From: Zymoseptoria tritici IPO323 | Taxonomy: Eukaryota > Ascomycota > Dothideomycetes > Mycosphaerellales > Mycosphaerellaceae | Assembly (NCBI RefSeq): GCF_000219625.1 | Contig: NC_018212.1 | Coordinates: 2,064,501-2,128,500 of the forward strand | Direction of reading: 5' to 3' | DNA: 64,000 nt | Shown here: piece by piece, positions 53,959-63,786 of the stretch | How positions within the stretch are numbered: the stretch's first letter is position 1 | How the letters are laid out: each line of letters opens with the position of its first letter | Notes under the pieces: generated by a model | Seen by the model: only the letters and a program-made list of their open reading frames with translations | The model's database searches: none | Told to the model about the DNA's origin: nothing | Position numbers and translations under genes: made by a program

Positions 53959-54766
53959 ATGTGGCTGAGAAACTGGAAGGAACTACGAAGTGAGCGTCCA
54001 AATCAGGAAGATGGCGCACAACGGACGGACAAAGGCTTTGGTGAGAGTTTCGTTCATTGTGTATGGCATGGACAACAGGCACGTCTGATGCATGCGGGCA
54101 ATTATAACATGGGTTGTGATGGCTAAGAGTTCCATGCGGCATCGAGGCATCAAGGTACTCGGAGATTTGCGTTCAGTCTTGTTCTCTCCCGTACTGGCGA
54201 TGCCTCCATGCGCCAGCGTTGAAGTAAAGAGCTGCATACTTTAAATCTCTACAATTCATGTTACTGTTTCCGCTTCTCTCTAATTATTTTATCGCTCTGG
54301 CTCTGCGGAATCATGTGTGGAGGTTGAGGGCAAGTCGTGGTTTTGCATGTAGCTTCGCCATGTTCCAACTCGTGCAGCGTGCTGCTTGGTCACCGTTCTA
54401 ACACCGAGCTGACGCCAGTCTCACTGACCTCACTTCCGAGGAGGCGATCTCTGTAGATGAAGAGGCTGTCTAGCTGAAGTTTGATTCACCACATCCACGA
54501 AGTCGGACAGATCAGTCAACACGTGCCCGAAAACGCGCTCGGGGACGCGAAGCTTGCTAATTTTCCCTGGCACCCCGAATTTCCAAGAACTCTTCGACTT
54601 GAACAACACTCCTTGGGCATAGCACAACTCGCTTTTTTGGAGGTAAGATGGCAAAGGCCACGTGCGCTTCATAGCTCCAGTGAGCTGATCTTCCGCGCAG
54701 GTTTTGTACTCGGGCGCACTTGGTCGCGACATCAGAGCGCGCTTTCGCCTTCTCAGCGAGAGAACA
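53959..54766. other. Intergenic
   Basis: 0.8 kb; frames open across the promoter of copy 3 are not protein-like. No gene seen. Confidence 0.4.
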
Positions 54767-55579
54767 ATGACGGCATCCAAGTCTCCGGCAGGAAAAGCAA
54801 TGTTGTCAAGTTTCGCAGTCACTGGACCTGGCGCTGCTGGCTTCGGCATGACCGACCGGGCAAACACCACAGCTCCTACGCAGCAGACTTCGACACTCAG
54901 CTCCGCCGTCTTCGACCAGCCAGAGGCGGCATCCTCATTGACAGCATCGGATGGCGACTCTGCGCCTTGTCCGCTTCTAGAACTCTGTCCCGAACTCCGT
55001 TTGACGATCTGGGAATATGTGTACACAGCGGACGTCGACAACGACGGAACGGTGGATCTCCTCACCGCTCGCCATGCCAAGACAGATCTTCTTCTCGTCA
55101 GCAGATCCATCCACGCAGAAGCCAAGAACATTCACAGCAACTTCACGGCAAGCTACTGGCGTGACACCCACTTCGCCGTCAACGCCCTGGACTTCAACCG
55201 ACCAGAGCGCGAGCTCATCCAACGCCTCGAACCAGTCTCCGACTCCCGCCTCAGGCAAATCACCCACCTCACCCTCCGCTTCGTCGCCATACGCAAGCTG
55301 TACGAGCCAGGCACACTGCCGCACCCGGTGGGTACCGCGACATTCATGCCGGGAGGGGGATGGCCGACGTCCTATCTCAGGGGCAAACTCATAATCCTGG
55401 TGGGCATGGGAGTCGTCCTGCCGGGGAACGACCAAGTCACAGGAGACATTCGAGTCCTCCTCGATGGGAGAAATAGCGCTCAGTCGATGCTCTCGGCTAT
55501 GAGGAGGGGTGATATCGGCTGCATTTTTGGACCTGCAACTCTGCGTAAGCAGCTTGAGTGGTTGTGGCAGAATTTGTGA
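54767..55579 (+). CDS. LPxELR protein, array B copy 3
   Basis: Single exon, 270 aa, ATG 54767. The signature is altered at one residue (CPLLELCPELRLTIWEYVYT), followed by GTVDLLTARHAKTDLLLVSR, SIHAEAKNIHSNFTASYWRD, THFAVNALDFNRPEREL, DSRLRQITHLTLRFVAIRKL and the usual end TLRKQLEWLWQNL. The residue before P of LPxELR is Cys rather than Leu. Disordered Thr/Ala-rich N-terminus. Function unknown. Confidence 0.8.
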   Translation: MTASKSPAGKAMLSSFAVTGPGAAGFGMTDRANTTAPTQQTSTLSSAVFDQPEAASSLTASDGDSAPCPLLELCPELRLTIWEYVYTADVDNDGTVDLLTARHAKTDLLLVSRSIHAEAKNIHSNFTASYWRDTHFAVNALDFNRPERELIQRLEPVSDSRLRQITHLTLRFVAIRKLYEPGTLPHPVGTATFMPGGGWPTSYLRGKLIILVGMGVVLPGNDQVTGDIRVLLDGRNSAQSMLSAMRRGDIGCIFGPATLRKQLEWLWQNL

Positions 55580-56301
55580 TCACAGCGGGAGAGATTCTTT
55601 GTCCTCGAAGGAGGGAATATGGTGCGGGTACGACGTGGGAAGCTGGTACGGATGCGGATGGTGGCTTTGTTCAGGCGAGAGCGTCGCCGGGTTTGGGATC
55701 GGGACTGTGATTTGGGATGAAGATTTGACTTGGGTCGGGCGTTTGGTCTGGGTTTTGATTTGGCGTTGGACGCAGAATCTGCTACGATGAGACGCTGTTT
55801 CTCGGATGCTGTTGGAGACGGATTTATGGATCGCTGCGGCCACGTTACCGTGACGCGAGTATGGGATCGTCTATGCTATCACAGAGACGGAGATTGGGCA
55901 AGGAGGATATTGTGCTCCGCGACGCGTATACCCCCTCACGCAATGTTGTACACTGAGATACTGCGATGCAATATCCCTAAGAAGTGTCATAGCGCGACAG
56001 GACTCCAGTACGTACATGCAAAGCCACAGAGCATATGCAGACTGGCTGGTACTCGCCCGATTGTTGACCCATGCACACCAAGCTTTGACATGGATGAGTC
56101 TCCTCATCTCTTTCTCCATCTTGACACGCTGTGAGACCCAAACGTGAACAGATCGGCCGCAGTAGTGCCGCAGGAGGTGGGACTGCCAAGCTGCGCGGCA
56201 GATTAATTTACACTGGGCTTCAACTTTCAGACTTTGACCTCGTCCAGATTCTAGATAGCAGCCTCCCATTTCTGACACAGGGAGAGTCTGTAGACGCGAC
56301 C
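55580..56301. other. Intergenic
   Basis: 0.72 kb; 55,610-55,790 is G/T-rich on the plus strand and leaves a Trp/Gly-rich frame open by composition only. No gene seen. Confidence 0.4.
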
Positions 56302-57273
56302 ATGGCATCTCTGGACGCCGTGGACACGCGCATCGGTCACGATTTCGCAGCCGAACCATCGGAAGTAGCAAGAGCTGAAGAAGCCAGACGCGCAGAAGAT
56401 TCTGCTCGAAGCGCAAAAACCGCAGCTCAAGATGAACTCGACAACGCCCCGAAGCGCAAGAATCGCACATCAAGAAGACCAGTCGAGGGAGAAGAAATTA
56501 TCATCTCATACCTTGCCGCCATGTCGCAAAAGCGCATTCCTTGGAACCCAGCCGATCCTCGCATGTGGACTCCAGCCGCAGAAGCTCCCGGCAGGCTCGC
56601 AGGCAACAACATCATCTCCGCCAATGCGTTCAGAAGGCTCCGCATCAAGATAACTGCGTGGGCGGAGAAAGTCCTCGCTGCGCCTCCTCCTTTTCTGCGA
56701 CTGCCCACGGAGATCCGGGTTTCGATCTACGAGTTCATCTTGCAGCCCATCAATGCTCAGACCGAAAGCAATGTCATCGACCTCCTTGGTACTCACCCCA
56801 ACGGTTTGCGCCTCGTCAATCGCATCGTTCATTCCGAGACCATGGAACTCTACAACGCCTACTGGTCCAATCACTTCAAAATTCAACGTGCCAAGGATAG
56901 ATTCCTCCACAGCCGCGGAGAAACGATCACGACGCTGGCCACCACCTCTAGCGTTGCTTTCGACAAACTCAAGTACTTGACCATGAGCTTCGCCTTCGGG
57001 AGGAGGCTGGATAGTGATGAATCCGAGAATTTCTCGGTCGGTACTGTGCGACGAGTTGATGATCATGACTGCTGGCACGCCTCTGTGGACGGTCGGAATT
57101 TCACGGTGGTGATCGGGCGCGGTCTCAATGGGCACGTCAAGACGATGATCGCGAAGGGCTACAGCAAGACAGACGCGGCGCGCAAGGTAGTCGAGATGCG
57201 GAGGAAACACAAACTCAAGCATGGTCGCGTGTCCATGAGGCAGCAGATCCTCAAGCTTTGGAACGATCTTTGA
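56302..57273 (+). CDS. LPxELR protein, array B copy 4 (long N-terminus)
   Basis: Single exon, 323 aa, ATG 56302. A charged N-terminal region (residues 1-125; AEEARRAEDSARSAKTAA, KRKNRTSRRPVEGEE) precedes PPFLRLPTEIRVSIYEFILQ, SNVIDLLGTHPNGLRLVNRI, VHSETMELYNAYWSNHFKIQ, FDKLKYLTMSFAFGRRLD and the end HGRVSMRQQILKLWNDL. The LPTEIR variant and the helical N-terminus make it the most diverged array B copy. KRKNRTSRR could be a nuclear signal. Confidence 0.8.
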   Translation: MASLDAVDTRIGHDFAAEPSEVARAEEARRAEDSARSAKTAAQDELDNAPKRKNRTSRRPVEGEEIIISYLAAMSQKRIPWNPADPRMWTPAAEAPGRLAGNNIISANAFRRLRIKITAWAEKVLAAPPPFLRLPTEIRVSIYEFILQPINAQTESNVIDLLGTHPNGLRLVNRIVHSETMELYNAYWSNHFKIQRAKDRFLHSRGETITTLATTSSVAFDKLKYLTMSFAFGRRLDSDESENFSVGTVRRVDDHDCWHASVDGRNFTVVIGRGLNGHVKTMIAKGYSKTDAARKVVEMRRKHKLKHGRVSMRQQILKLWNDL

Positions 57274-57984
57274 GAAACTTGGTTGTTTGACGTCCTTGAG
57301 CGATGCGAGCGCATTTTTTGACTGTGTGGGCCGTCTTTCGCAGTGCCCTACTCGCATTGTACGCTTCTTCAATGGCAATGGCGACCTCACGAATGACGAT
57401 GACCTGGTTCCTACAGCTTGACTTCTTGAAGATGAACCAGAAATGAGGTTCGCGCTTCGATGGAGTGGACAGCAGGAATGGACGGCAGGTTCAAAAAGCG
57501 TTTGTTTCCGGAGAGGACAATTGGCGTCGACTGGCAGAGACGAATCAGCAAGGATAGCCCTGCTCAAAAGATGTTGAGAGTATAGCAGTATCGACTGGGA
57601 AGCTCGGCGGTGCTGTCCGCTGGCTGGCGATTTGAATCACTCGCGCGAATCCACTGTTGCAAGGGCTCCTCTAGTCCACTTAAGAGACGCAACAGCTCGT
57701 TGTATCAATAGCATGGACGCTGTCAGATTCGCTGCTGTTCCAAGCCGCTCTGCCTCTGAGCACGTTCGTTTTGGCTTCAATGGCATTGTTCGTTCCTTAG
57801 CTGACAATGCACTTCTCCTTCCAGTCACTTGCCCGTCTTCTCTATTCGACCGGTGACCTGTCCAACAAGTCACTTGTCTAGATGACGAGACACAGGTGTA
57901 GCAAGTTTGCTCCCGACCCTTTTCTAAAAGATCTTTTCCTTTCCGTCCGCTTTCTCTTCCTTTTACACCCAACCCATCTTCACA
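57274..57984. other. Intergenic
   Basis: 0.7 kb; pyrimidine-rich stretch just before the ATG of copy 5. No gene seen. Confidence 0.4.
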
Positions 57985-58740
57985 ATGTCTTTTCAAGATC
58001 ATCGACCGTCCAAGCGGCGCAAGACCAACCATGCATCCGCATCTACAATCTCGATTCATTCCGCCCACAACAGTTCGGATGAAGCCAGCTACACAACTTC
58101 CAATATGCCTCCGACCACAGACACCAGCAGGACCTGCCGCCTGCTCGCTCTTCCTCCGGAGCTGCGAAACGCAATCTGGCAGCTCTCATTCACCACTGAC
58201 CACGAAGAAGACGACATCGTCGACATCCAAACCCACGAGAGTCCTACCAGAGATATTCTCCGCACCAACCGCCAGATCTACCACGAAGCAAAAGGCATCC
58301 ACCAGCTCGCTCACACCATCTACTGGCGTACCACCAAGTTTAGCCTCAATTGCTCATCCGGCATCTACCCAAACATCGACCACATCCCAGATCGCGACCT
58401 CAACCAGATCATCAAACTCTCCATCAAGTTCCTCTTCACCGCACCGCGCGATCGTCTTGATCACCTCGGCCGTTTGGTGCCGGATACCGGGCACGGCGTC
58501 GCAGAGCTACACCTTCTGCCTGGACGTGTGGGATGGAGAGTCTGGAGTCGTGGTCAGCGGTCCGTCATACTGGTTCATCGTGGCCAGGATGGGGTAGTGG
58601 AGAAGTCTCAGGTTCTCTTCGATCCTGGCACGCCTTCAGGAGTGTATGAGGATGCTGCGAATGGGTTGCGGAAACAGCTGAGTGACAAGATTCATGATGT
58701 TCCGATCAAGGAGCAGATCTTGTTTTTGTGGGAGTTGTAG
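57985..58740 (+). CDS. LPxELR protein, array B copy 5
   Basis: Single exon, 251 aa. CRLLALPPELRNAIWQLSFT, DDIVDIQTHESPTRDILRTN, RQIYHEAKGIHQLAHTIYWR, TTKFSLNCSSGIYPNIDHIP, DRDLNQIIKLSIKFLFTAP, LLPGRVGWRVWSRGQRSVIL, end VPIKEQILFLWEL. Sister of copy 6 (IYNEAKGIF; HIPDRDFNRITKLLIK; LIPGGGWGVMARGRRSIILV). N-terminus with RPSKRRKT, a likely nuclear signal. Confidence 0.85.
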   Translation: MSFQDHRPSKRRKTNHASASTISIHSAHNSSDEASYTTSNMPPTTDTSRTCRLLALPPELRNAIWQLSFTTDHEEDDIVDIQTHESPTRDILRTNRQIYHEAKGIHQLAHTIYWRTTKFSLNCSSGIYPNIDHIPDRDLNQIIKLSIKFLFTAPRDRLDHLGRLVPDTGHGVAELHLLPGRVGWRVWSRGQRSVILVHRGQDGVVEKSQVLFDPGTPSGVYEDAANGLRKQLSDKIHDVPIKEQILFLWEL

Positions 58741-59308
58741 GATGGCGAATCGTGGATTTTTTGGGTTGCGAGTAATGTTCGATACCCGGCGGGATCTGTT
58801 GGGGCCAATCATACCTCCAGGAGCAAGTTATGATGTGGACCTTCGCCTGTGCGAAAGAAGGTAGCGTTGCGGCGAAATTGGTCGGCGTGTCCGGTTATGG
58901 AGTAGTACATAGCAAATGCACTACGATTCTCCAATTCGTCTCCCGTTTCGTCCTGTTTGAAGCGCTCGAAATGCAGCCCTGTATGTCTCATCGTTCAAAA
59001 GTTTGAGTCTGGCTTTCACAGCCTCTGGCTCACGTCCCCGTCTACGAAGACATCAGATATCTGAAACACATATTTGCCGTCAACAATTCTGTGGCTTGCA
59101 AGCTCTATTCAATCGTCCTGGGCCCGGTCATCGTGTAAGCCTGGGAGTAGGTAGCAGTATTCTGGGAGCGTAGTAGGTCTTCGGGAGCCACGTGCGAGCT
59201 AGCCTGTTTGGGGAGGAGCAGGCTTAGCGCAGGAGCGTCTAAGAATTTCTTTGCCGTACAGCTTTGGCTTCAACTGACACCACCTCCATTACCATCATCG
59301 AAACACAA
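58741..59308. other. Intergenic
   Basis: 0.57 kb between array B copies 5 and 6; no gene seen. Confidence 0.4.
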
Positions 59309-60073
59309 ATGGCGCCTCCATCCACGCACACATCGACGCCGCTCAGCATGCCGCTCATGTTCGCTTCGCCCGCCGCTATCTGGTCGAGTCAAGCAGGCGA
59401 TTTCTGCACGATCCGCCGATCACCTCCGAGCGCTCCGCCGCCGCTCCTCCATCCGCCGTGTCTCCTCCTCGTAAAGCTCTCGGCTGAACTGCGCAATGTC
59501 ATCTATACGCTTGCATTCTCCAGCAACAACAACCCAGCCAAGACTGTAGACGTCCAGACCACGAACAACGCCCCCAACAAAGAATTGCTTTGCTGCAACC
59601 GCCAGATCTACAACGAGGCCAAAGGAATCTTCAAAGACGCACACACCCAATTCTGGCGCAATACGAAGTTCCATCTCAATTGCAATGTGCAAAGCTTCCC
59701 CGACCTCCAGCACATCCCCGACCGAGACTTCAACCGTATCACAAAGCTCTTGATCAAAAGAATCCGCTTCACAGAACCTCGCAAAGTGCTCCAAGAAAAC
59801 GGAGGGCTCGAGTCGTATTGGGGGTACGGAGCCGGTGATCTAGATCTGATCCCTGGCGGCGGTTGGGGTGTCATGGCGCGCGGTCGGCGCTCGATCATCT
59901 TGGTCTACAGGAACGAGAAAGGAAGATTGGAGATGAGCCACATCAAGGCTGATGGCACGGTTCCGGGATACACGAACGCAGGGTTTGCCGAAGAATGGAG
60001 GAGGCGATTGGTAGACAAGTGTCATCATGTCTCCTTGAAGGATCAGCTCAAGTTCCTTTGGTGGGAGCTTTGA
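59309..60073 (+). CDS. LPxELR protein, array B copy 6
   Basis: Single exon, 254 aa, ATG 59309 chosen because the frame upstream has only a TTG. The signature is slightly changed (LLLVKLSAELRNVIYTLAFS), then KTVDVQTTNNAPNKELLCCN, RQIYNEAKGIFKDAHTQFWR, NTKFHLNCNVQSFPDLQHIP, DRDFNRITKLLIKRIRF and end VSLKDQLKFLWWEL. Closest to copy 5. Last member of array B. Confidence 0.85.
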   Translation: MAPPSTHTSTPLSMPLMFASPAAIWSSQAGDFCTIRRSPPSAPPPLLHPPCLLLVKLSAELRNVIYTLAFSSNNNPAKTVDVQTTNNAPNKELLCCNRQIYNEAKGIFKDAHTQFWRNTKFHLNCNVQSFPDLQHIPDRDFNRITKLLIKRIRFTEPRKVLQENGGLESYWGYGAGDLDLIPGGGWGVMARGRRSIILVYRNEKGRLEMSHIKADGTVPGYTNAGFAEEWRRRLVDKCHHVSLKDQLKFLWWEL

Positions 60074-61194
60074 GAGGCGCGAGGAGTGCGAGGAGAGGAA
60101 GTGTTGCACCGGCCTCAATGTGGTCAGAGAAGTGACTCGGCCATTGCGAAGCTACATATGCCGTCAAGTCGCATTGGGTTTGACGAAGCAGGCTCAGGCG
60201 TCAGCATAGCCTTCAAGTGGCGGACACGAGCTCATAGCTACAGCGAACTGATTGAAATCGACCTCTTTCGCGAATCTGGGACTTGTAGCTTATTGTCTGT
60301 CATCTGCACCCGTAGCAAGTCAAAAATGTTTGAACGGAATCGGAACGAACATTTCATCTCCTAGCCGATTTGCCTCTGCAACTGGATTGCTCCCGTGTAG
60401 AGTATGGCAGAAGAAAGCCTGATAGTCGTGGAGTTGGCGCTTTGGCCAGTTCGATATGTCCGACATGGTATTGGCCAAATTGGTTAATTCTTACCTTGTG
60501 TTCAACGATGCATCGTGAGGGCCAGACATGACGAAGGTCAGCGGTCTTCCGTCCACCTCGCTCTGGTGTCCACCGACAGACATACACACCAGGAATTTGA
60601 TACCGTCGCATGATGGCCTGGAATCCAGATCACTATCCCGATGAATCACGCAAAAGCCGCGCAGAAGGAGCGATCTGCTGATGGGACGAAATGAACGTTT
60701 CCACACCTTCAAGTTGGTCGCGAGGCACAGAATCAATGCCTTCAGTCAACATGAACCCGTCCATCTTTGAGAAGTTCGATCGCCTACGACGAGTTCCTCA
60801 CCAATCATCATGCAGGAGAACCAGCTTTCGGTGTGCAGAACACAGATGCTTGGAAGAAGGTCATCGCTTACGCCATCAAAGATCCAAGCCCTCACCACAC
60901 CGGGCCAGTTCCTCCAACACCATCGACGATTGGTGGAGCGGGCCTCATCGACACGCGTACACAACCCAGCACTGCTTGCTCGCGTGGTCGTATCCGCAAT
61001 TCGTTGCAAGAGTGCCTGAGGCTGAAGTCATTCACGGCAACCTACATACTTCCTTAGCGCCGGATTCCCGCGTTAGCGCGTCTCAGCTGACACAAACAGA
61101 TCTTCAAACACTTCCCTTTCCTCCTCTCCTCCATCTCATCTTCTTTCCTCAATTGACCTCCGCAATTGGTAAACCTATCGCCGCCATCATCACC
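60074..61194. other. 1.1-kb gap with possible coding remnants
   Basis: At 60,780-61,060 two overlapping plus frames look protein-like in succession (YDEFLTNHHAGEPAFGVQNT, AWKKVIAYAIKDPSPHHTGP; then DDWWSGPHRHAYTTQHCLLA, RVPEAEVIHGNLHTS), as expected of one gene broken by a frameshift. Not identified. The rest is leader of the BTB-like gene. Confidence 0.35.
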
Positions 61195-62217
61195 ATGGCC
61201 GCTACCCCAACCATGCAAATCGTCTCCATCTCCGGGCAAACGCAGACCACCCGCAGCATTCCCCTCGCCAAAATGGTGCGCCTCTCTAATCTGGCTCGCC
61301 ACATCGTCCAAGTCACCACACCCGGCCGCATACCGACCATGATCCTGCGCCAGACGGAAGTTGACCTCGTCGCCGCTGAGCGCATCCTGGACTGGATCGA
61401 TGCGTACGATGTCGAAGCTCCCGTGGCTGAGCAGCACTTGGAGCTTATGCACCTTGGGACCGACGACTTCAATGAGTTGGTGGCGATGTATGCCGCTTGC
61501 AACTTCTTCCGTGTGCCGAGAGACCTTCGTGGAGATGCGTTGAGGGTATGCATATTCCGTCGCTTCAATACTCCTTGGCACTCACTCACTTTCCAGGACA
61601 ACATCTGGCACTACATCAAGCGCGTCGGCCGCCTCTCCGCGAACGAATTCATCATGCTGTACGAACTCCTCCCTTTCGACTTCTCCATTCAGAAGGCAAT
61701 CATCAACGATTTCTTCTGGGCGAGAGTGCGTGGTGCGACGTATACCAAGTATCGCAGCCCTGCCGACCAGGACGCCGAGATCGAGGCGTATCTGAAGGAT
61801 GTGGGTGTCTGGGAGGAGGTCAAGGTCATTGAGGAGGAGCAGAAGGTGCATTGGGCTAATTCGCTGGAGAGGCAGGCGAAGCAGAGAGCTTGGGTTGTGG
61901 CGGAGAACAAGGCTTGGGCAGATGATCGGACTGAAGTGAACGTGCAGCACCACCTCAGCGGCGAGCAGCGCAATGGGACTGGTGTCGATCTCGATAGGTC
62001 CGTAGCCGCAGGCAAACGTGGCATGGTAATTGCGGGTGGAGGGCACGGTGGCGGCGGCGGCGACCTCAATGGATGGGTCGACTCTCAGCTTGAGGGGGCT
62101 GGTGGGAATGTTGGTGCAGGAAACGGTGGTCAGATTGAAGGTGGCGAGTTTCGTGGTAGTGGTGGAGGAGACCTCAGCGGGTGGGTGGATCTGCAGCTCG
62201 AAGGCAAGGGCGGCTAG
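61195..62217 (+). CDS. BTB/POZ-like protein with Gly-rich tail
   Basis: Exons 61195-61545 and 61597-62217, 323 aa. The 51-nt intron (GTATGC donor, TTTCCAG acceptor) contains no stop and is a multiple of three, so the unspliced frame is also open (340 aa). N-terminus VSISGQTQTTRSIPLAKMVR, LSNLARHIVQ, TEVDLVAAERILDWIDAYDV, FNELVAMYAACNFFRVPRDL, IWHYIKRVGRLSANEFIMLY suggests a BTB-type fold with a following helical region; this assignment is tentative. The C-terminal ~70 residues are Gly-rich with a duplicated unit GGGDLNGWVDSQLEG / GGGDLSGWVDLQLEG. No signal peptide. Confidence 0.7.
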   Translation: MAATPTMQIVSISGQTQTTRSIPLAKMVRLSNLARHIVQVTTPGRIPTMILRQTEVDLVAAERILDWIDAYDVEAPVAEQHLELMHLGTDDFNELVAMYAACNFFRVPRDLRGDALRVCIFRRFNTPWHSLTFQDNIWHYIKRVGRLSANEFIMLYELLPFDFSIQKAIINDFFWARVRGATYTKYRSPADQDAEIEAYLKDVGVWEEVKVIEEEQKVHWANSLERQAKQRAWVVAENKAWADDRTEVNVQHHLSGEQRNGTGVDLDRSVAAGKRGMVIAGGGHGGGGGDLNGWVDSQLEGAGGNVGAGNGGQIEGGEFRGSGGGDLSGWVDLQLEGKGG

Positions 62218-62599
62218 GGTCGCCACGACGCAGACACCGCAGGGGAGTCTCAAGAAGAAAGTCGAAGTCCGAATCAGAGAGCGTGGGGTTGCTGAGCCCC
62301 TGCTCGAACAGCTGTATGGTATCGGATGACCACACAGGACGGGCCTCAAATTCAGCAGGCCGCTCGAGTGACCCCATGCAGGGTCACGGGCTTGGGCAAA
62401 ACTCTGTTCCGGATATTTGCTTCAGTCATCAAGCATGATGTTGGTTTGCATTGATCTCGCGTCCATCCGATTCGTTCGCTGCGTCCGTGAATGATGTCGC
62501 GAGAGTTGTGATATACGAGACGTTCATACACCAGGTCTTACCCTTCGGTATCATCTACTGCTTCTCACAACAAGTCCACTCCATCAAGTGACCACGATC
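62218..62599. other. Intergenic
   Basis: Spacer and leader of the 62.6-kb gene; no gene seen. Confidence 0.4.
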
Positions 62600-63286
62600 A
62601 TGCCGTCTGAACCATGCACTCCAGCACCAGACGCCTCACCGTCGACTCCCCCAATCCCGCCGACCCCACCAGAAGGTCCGGCAACTCCGGCATCCTTATT
62701 CAAAAAGTACCTCCAATGCACGGCTGCGGCGTATTATATCCTCATCAGGAACAATCGAGAAGACGAAGCAAAGTCTGTTGCTGCGGCAGCCAAGAGCTTC
62801 GGAGGAACTCGTCTGTGGTGCCACTACCGCGTGGAGATAACAAATTGCATTCGGTGCTTACGTACCTTGACGGACTTCGACTGGGACAGAATCGACGATG
62901 ATGTTATCTTGACTCTCAGGACCCACAACCAGCATGAAGACGATTGGCGAGTTGCTGTTGGCCTCTTGCTCGACTACGCCGAAGAAGCGGGCGAACAGCA
63001 CGCCATGTTACAGGCCGCAAGGAGCAACCCGGCGGAAGGTCCTCCGCCTGCATCTCCACATCCGCCACGCAGGACTCCTGCAGCTTGCGTTCAACCAATG
63101 TCTTCGCTACGTTATCGCGGACTGGACGACGAGATGGCAGGGAGCTACAGATCGGGCAGATTCGCAAGGAGTGCCGCTACTGGCCGAGTCATGGGATTGT
63201 CCCGGGAACCGAAACGGCACTCCAGAGAGGGAGGTCGGCAATCGAGAGAAATTGGTTTCTTTGCTAAGGTCGGATTTCTGCTCTAG
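62600..63286 (+). CDS. Hypothetical helical protein with Pro-rich N-terminus
   Basis: Single exon, 228 aa, ATG 62600. Pro/Thr-rich start (TPPIPPTPPEGPATP), helices FKKYLQCTAAAYYILIRNNR, SVAAAAKSFGG, RVEITNCIRCLRTLTDFDWD, WRVAVGLLLDYAEEAGEQHA, then a Pro/Arg-rich tail. The C-terminal ~50 residues are less protein-like, so the frame may end early or splice. It may be a distant relative of the family 1 genes (similar size and helical layout), but I cannot show homology. Confidence 0.55.
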   Translation: MPSEPCTPAPDASPSTPPIPPTPPEGPATPASLFKKYLQCTAAAYYILIRNNREDEAKSVAAAAKSFGGTRLWCHYRVEITNCIRCLRTLTDFDWDRIDDDVILTLRTHNQHEDDWRVAVGLLLDYAEEAGEQHAMLQAARSNPAEGPPPASPHPPRRTPAACVQPMSSLRYRGLDDEMAGSYRSGRFARSAATGRVMGLSREPKRHSREGGRQSREIGFFAKVGFLL

Positions 63287-63786
63287 TTTCCTGTTGGTCG
63301 GGCAAACCTCTCAGTTCGCCGCTGTGCCAGAGCGGCACACTTTTGGGTGATTCCGCGGACCGACACGATTCTGTTACTCTTCAGCTCTCCGAGGGGGGTT
63401 GACTTCAGCGGCGCTTTCAGTGTTCAACTAGATAGATGCACGAACGAGAGTGGCAATGAGAAGCCTGAAGTACAGTGTATACGGTCTTCCTTTTCAGCCT
63501 TGATCGGCAACAACACTTGCGCTCTCCTATTGATGAACCACGGACTACATTTGCCAGCTTACATCAAGGCAATGAAGGGCTGGAGAAGCATGGATTGCGG
63601 ACTTGTGTTGGGAGAAGAGCTCCCGTTTGTTTACTTTCACCAGGTCGTGCTGTCGCATTGAATATGTCCACGGAAGGCTCGAGCGATCTATCTAAGCGAC
63701 CGACTTCAGGTACACTTTTCAGTCTCACACACACTTTCCAATCCTACCACACTATCGTACACCCATCCAGCTCAACAACGATAATC
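63287..63786. other. Intergenic
   Basis: 0.5 kb; a 104-codon frame (63347-63661) is open but has no ATG-start support or family resemblance. Leader of the final gene at its right end. Confidence 0.4.

Noticed and set aside
56506..57567. 353-codon minus-strand ORF opposite array B copy 4
   Set aside because: The plus-strand frame carries the LPTEIR signature and C-terminal box; antisense is a shadow.
61582..62349. 255-codon minus-strand ORF opposite the BTB-like gene
   Set aside because: Crosses the Gly-rich tail, giving a Ser/Thr/Pro-rich mirror; no support.
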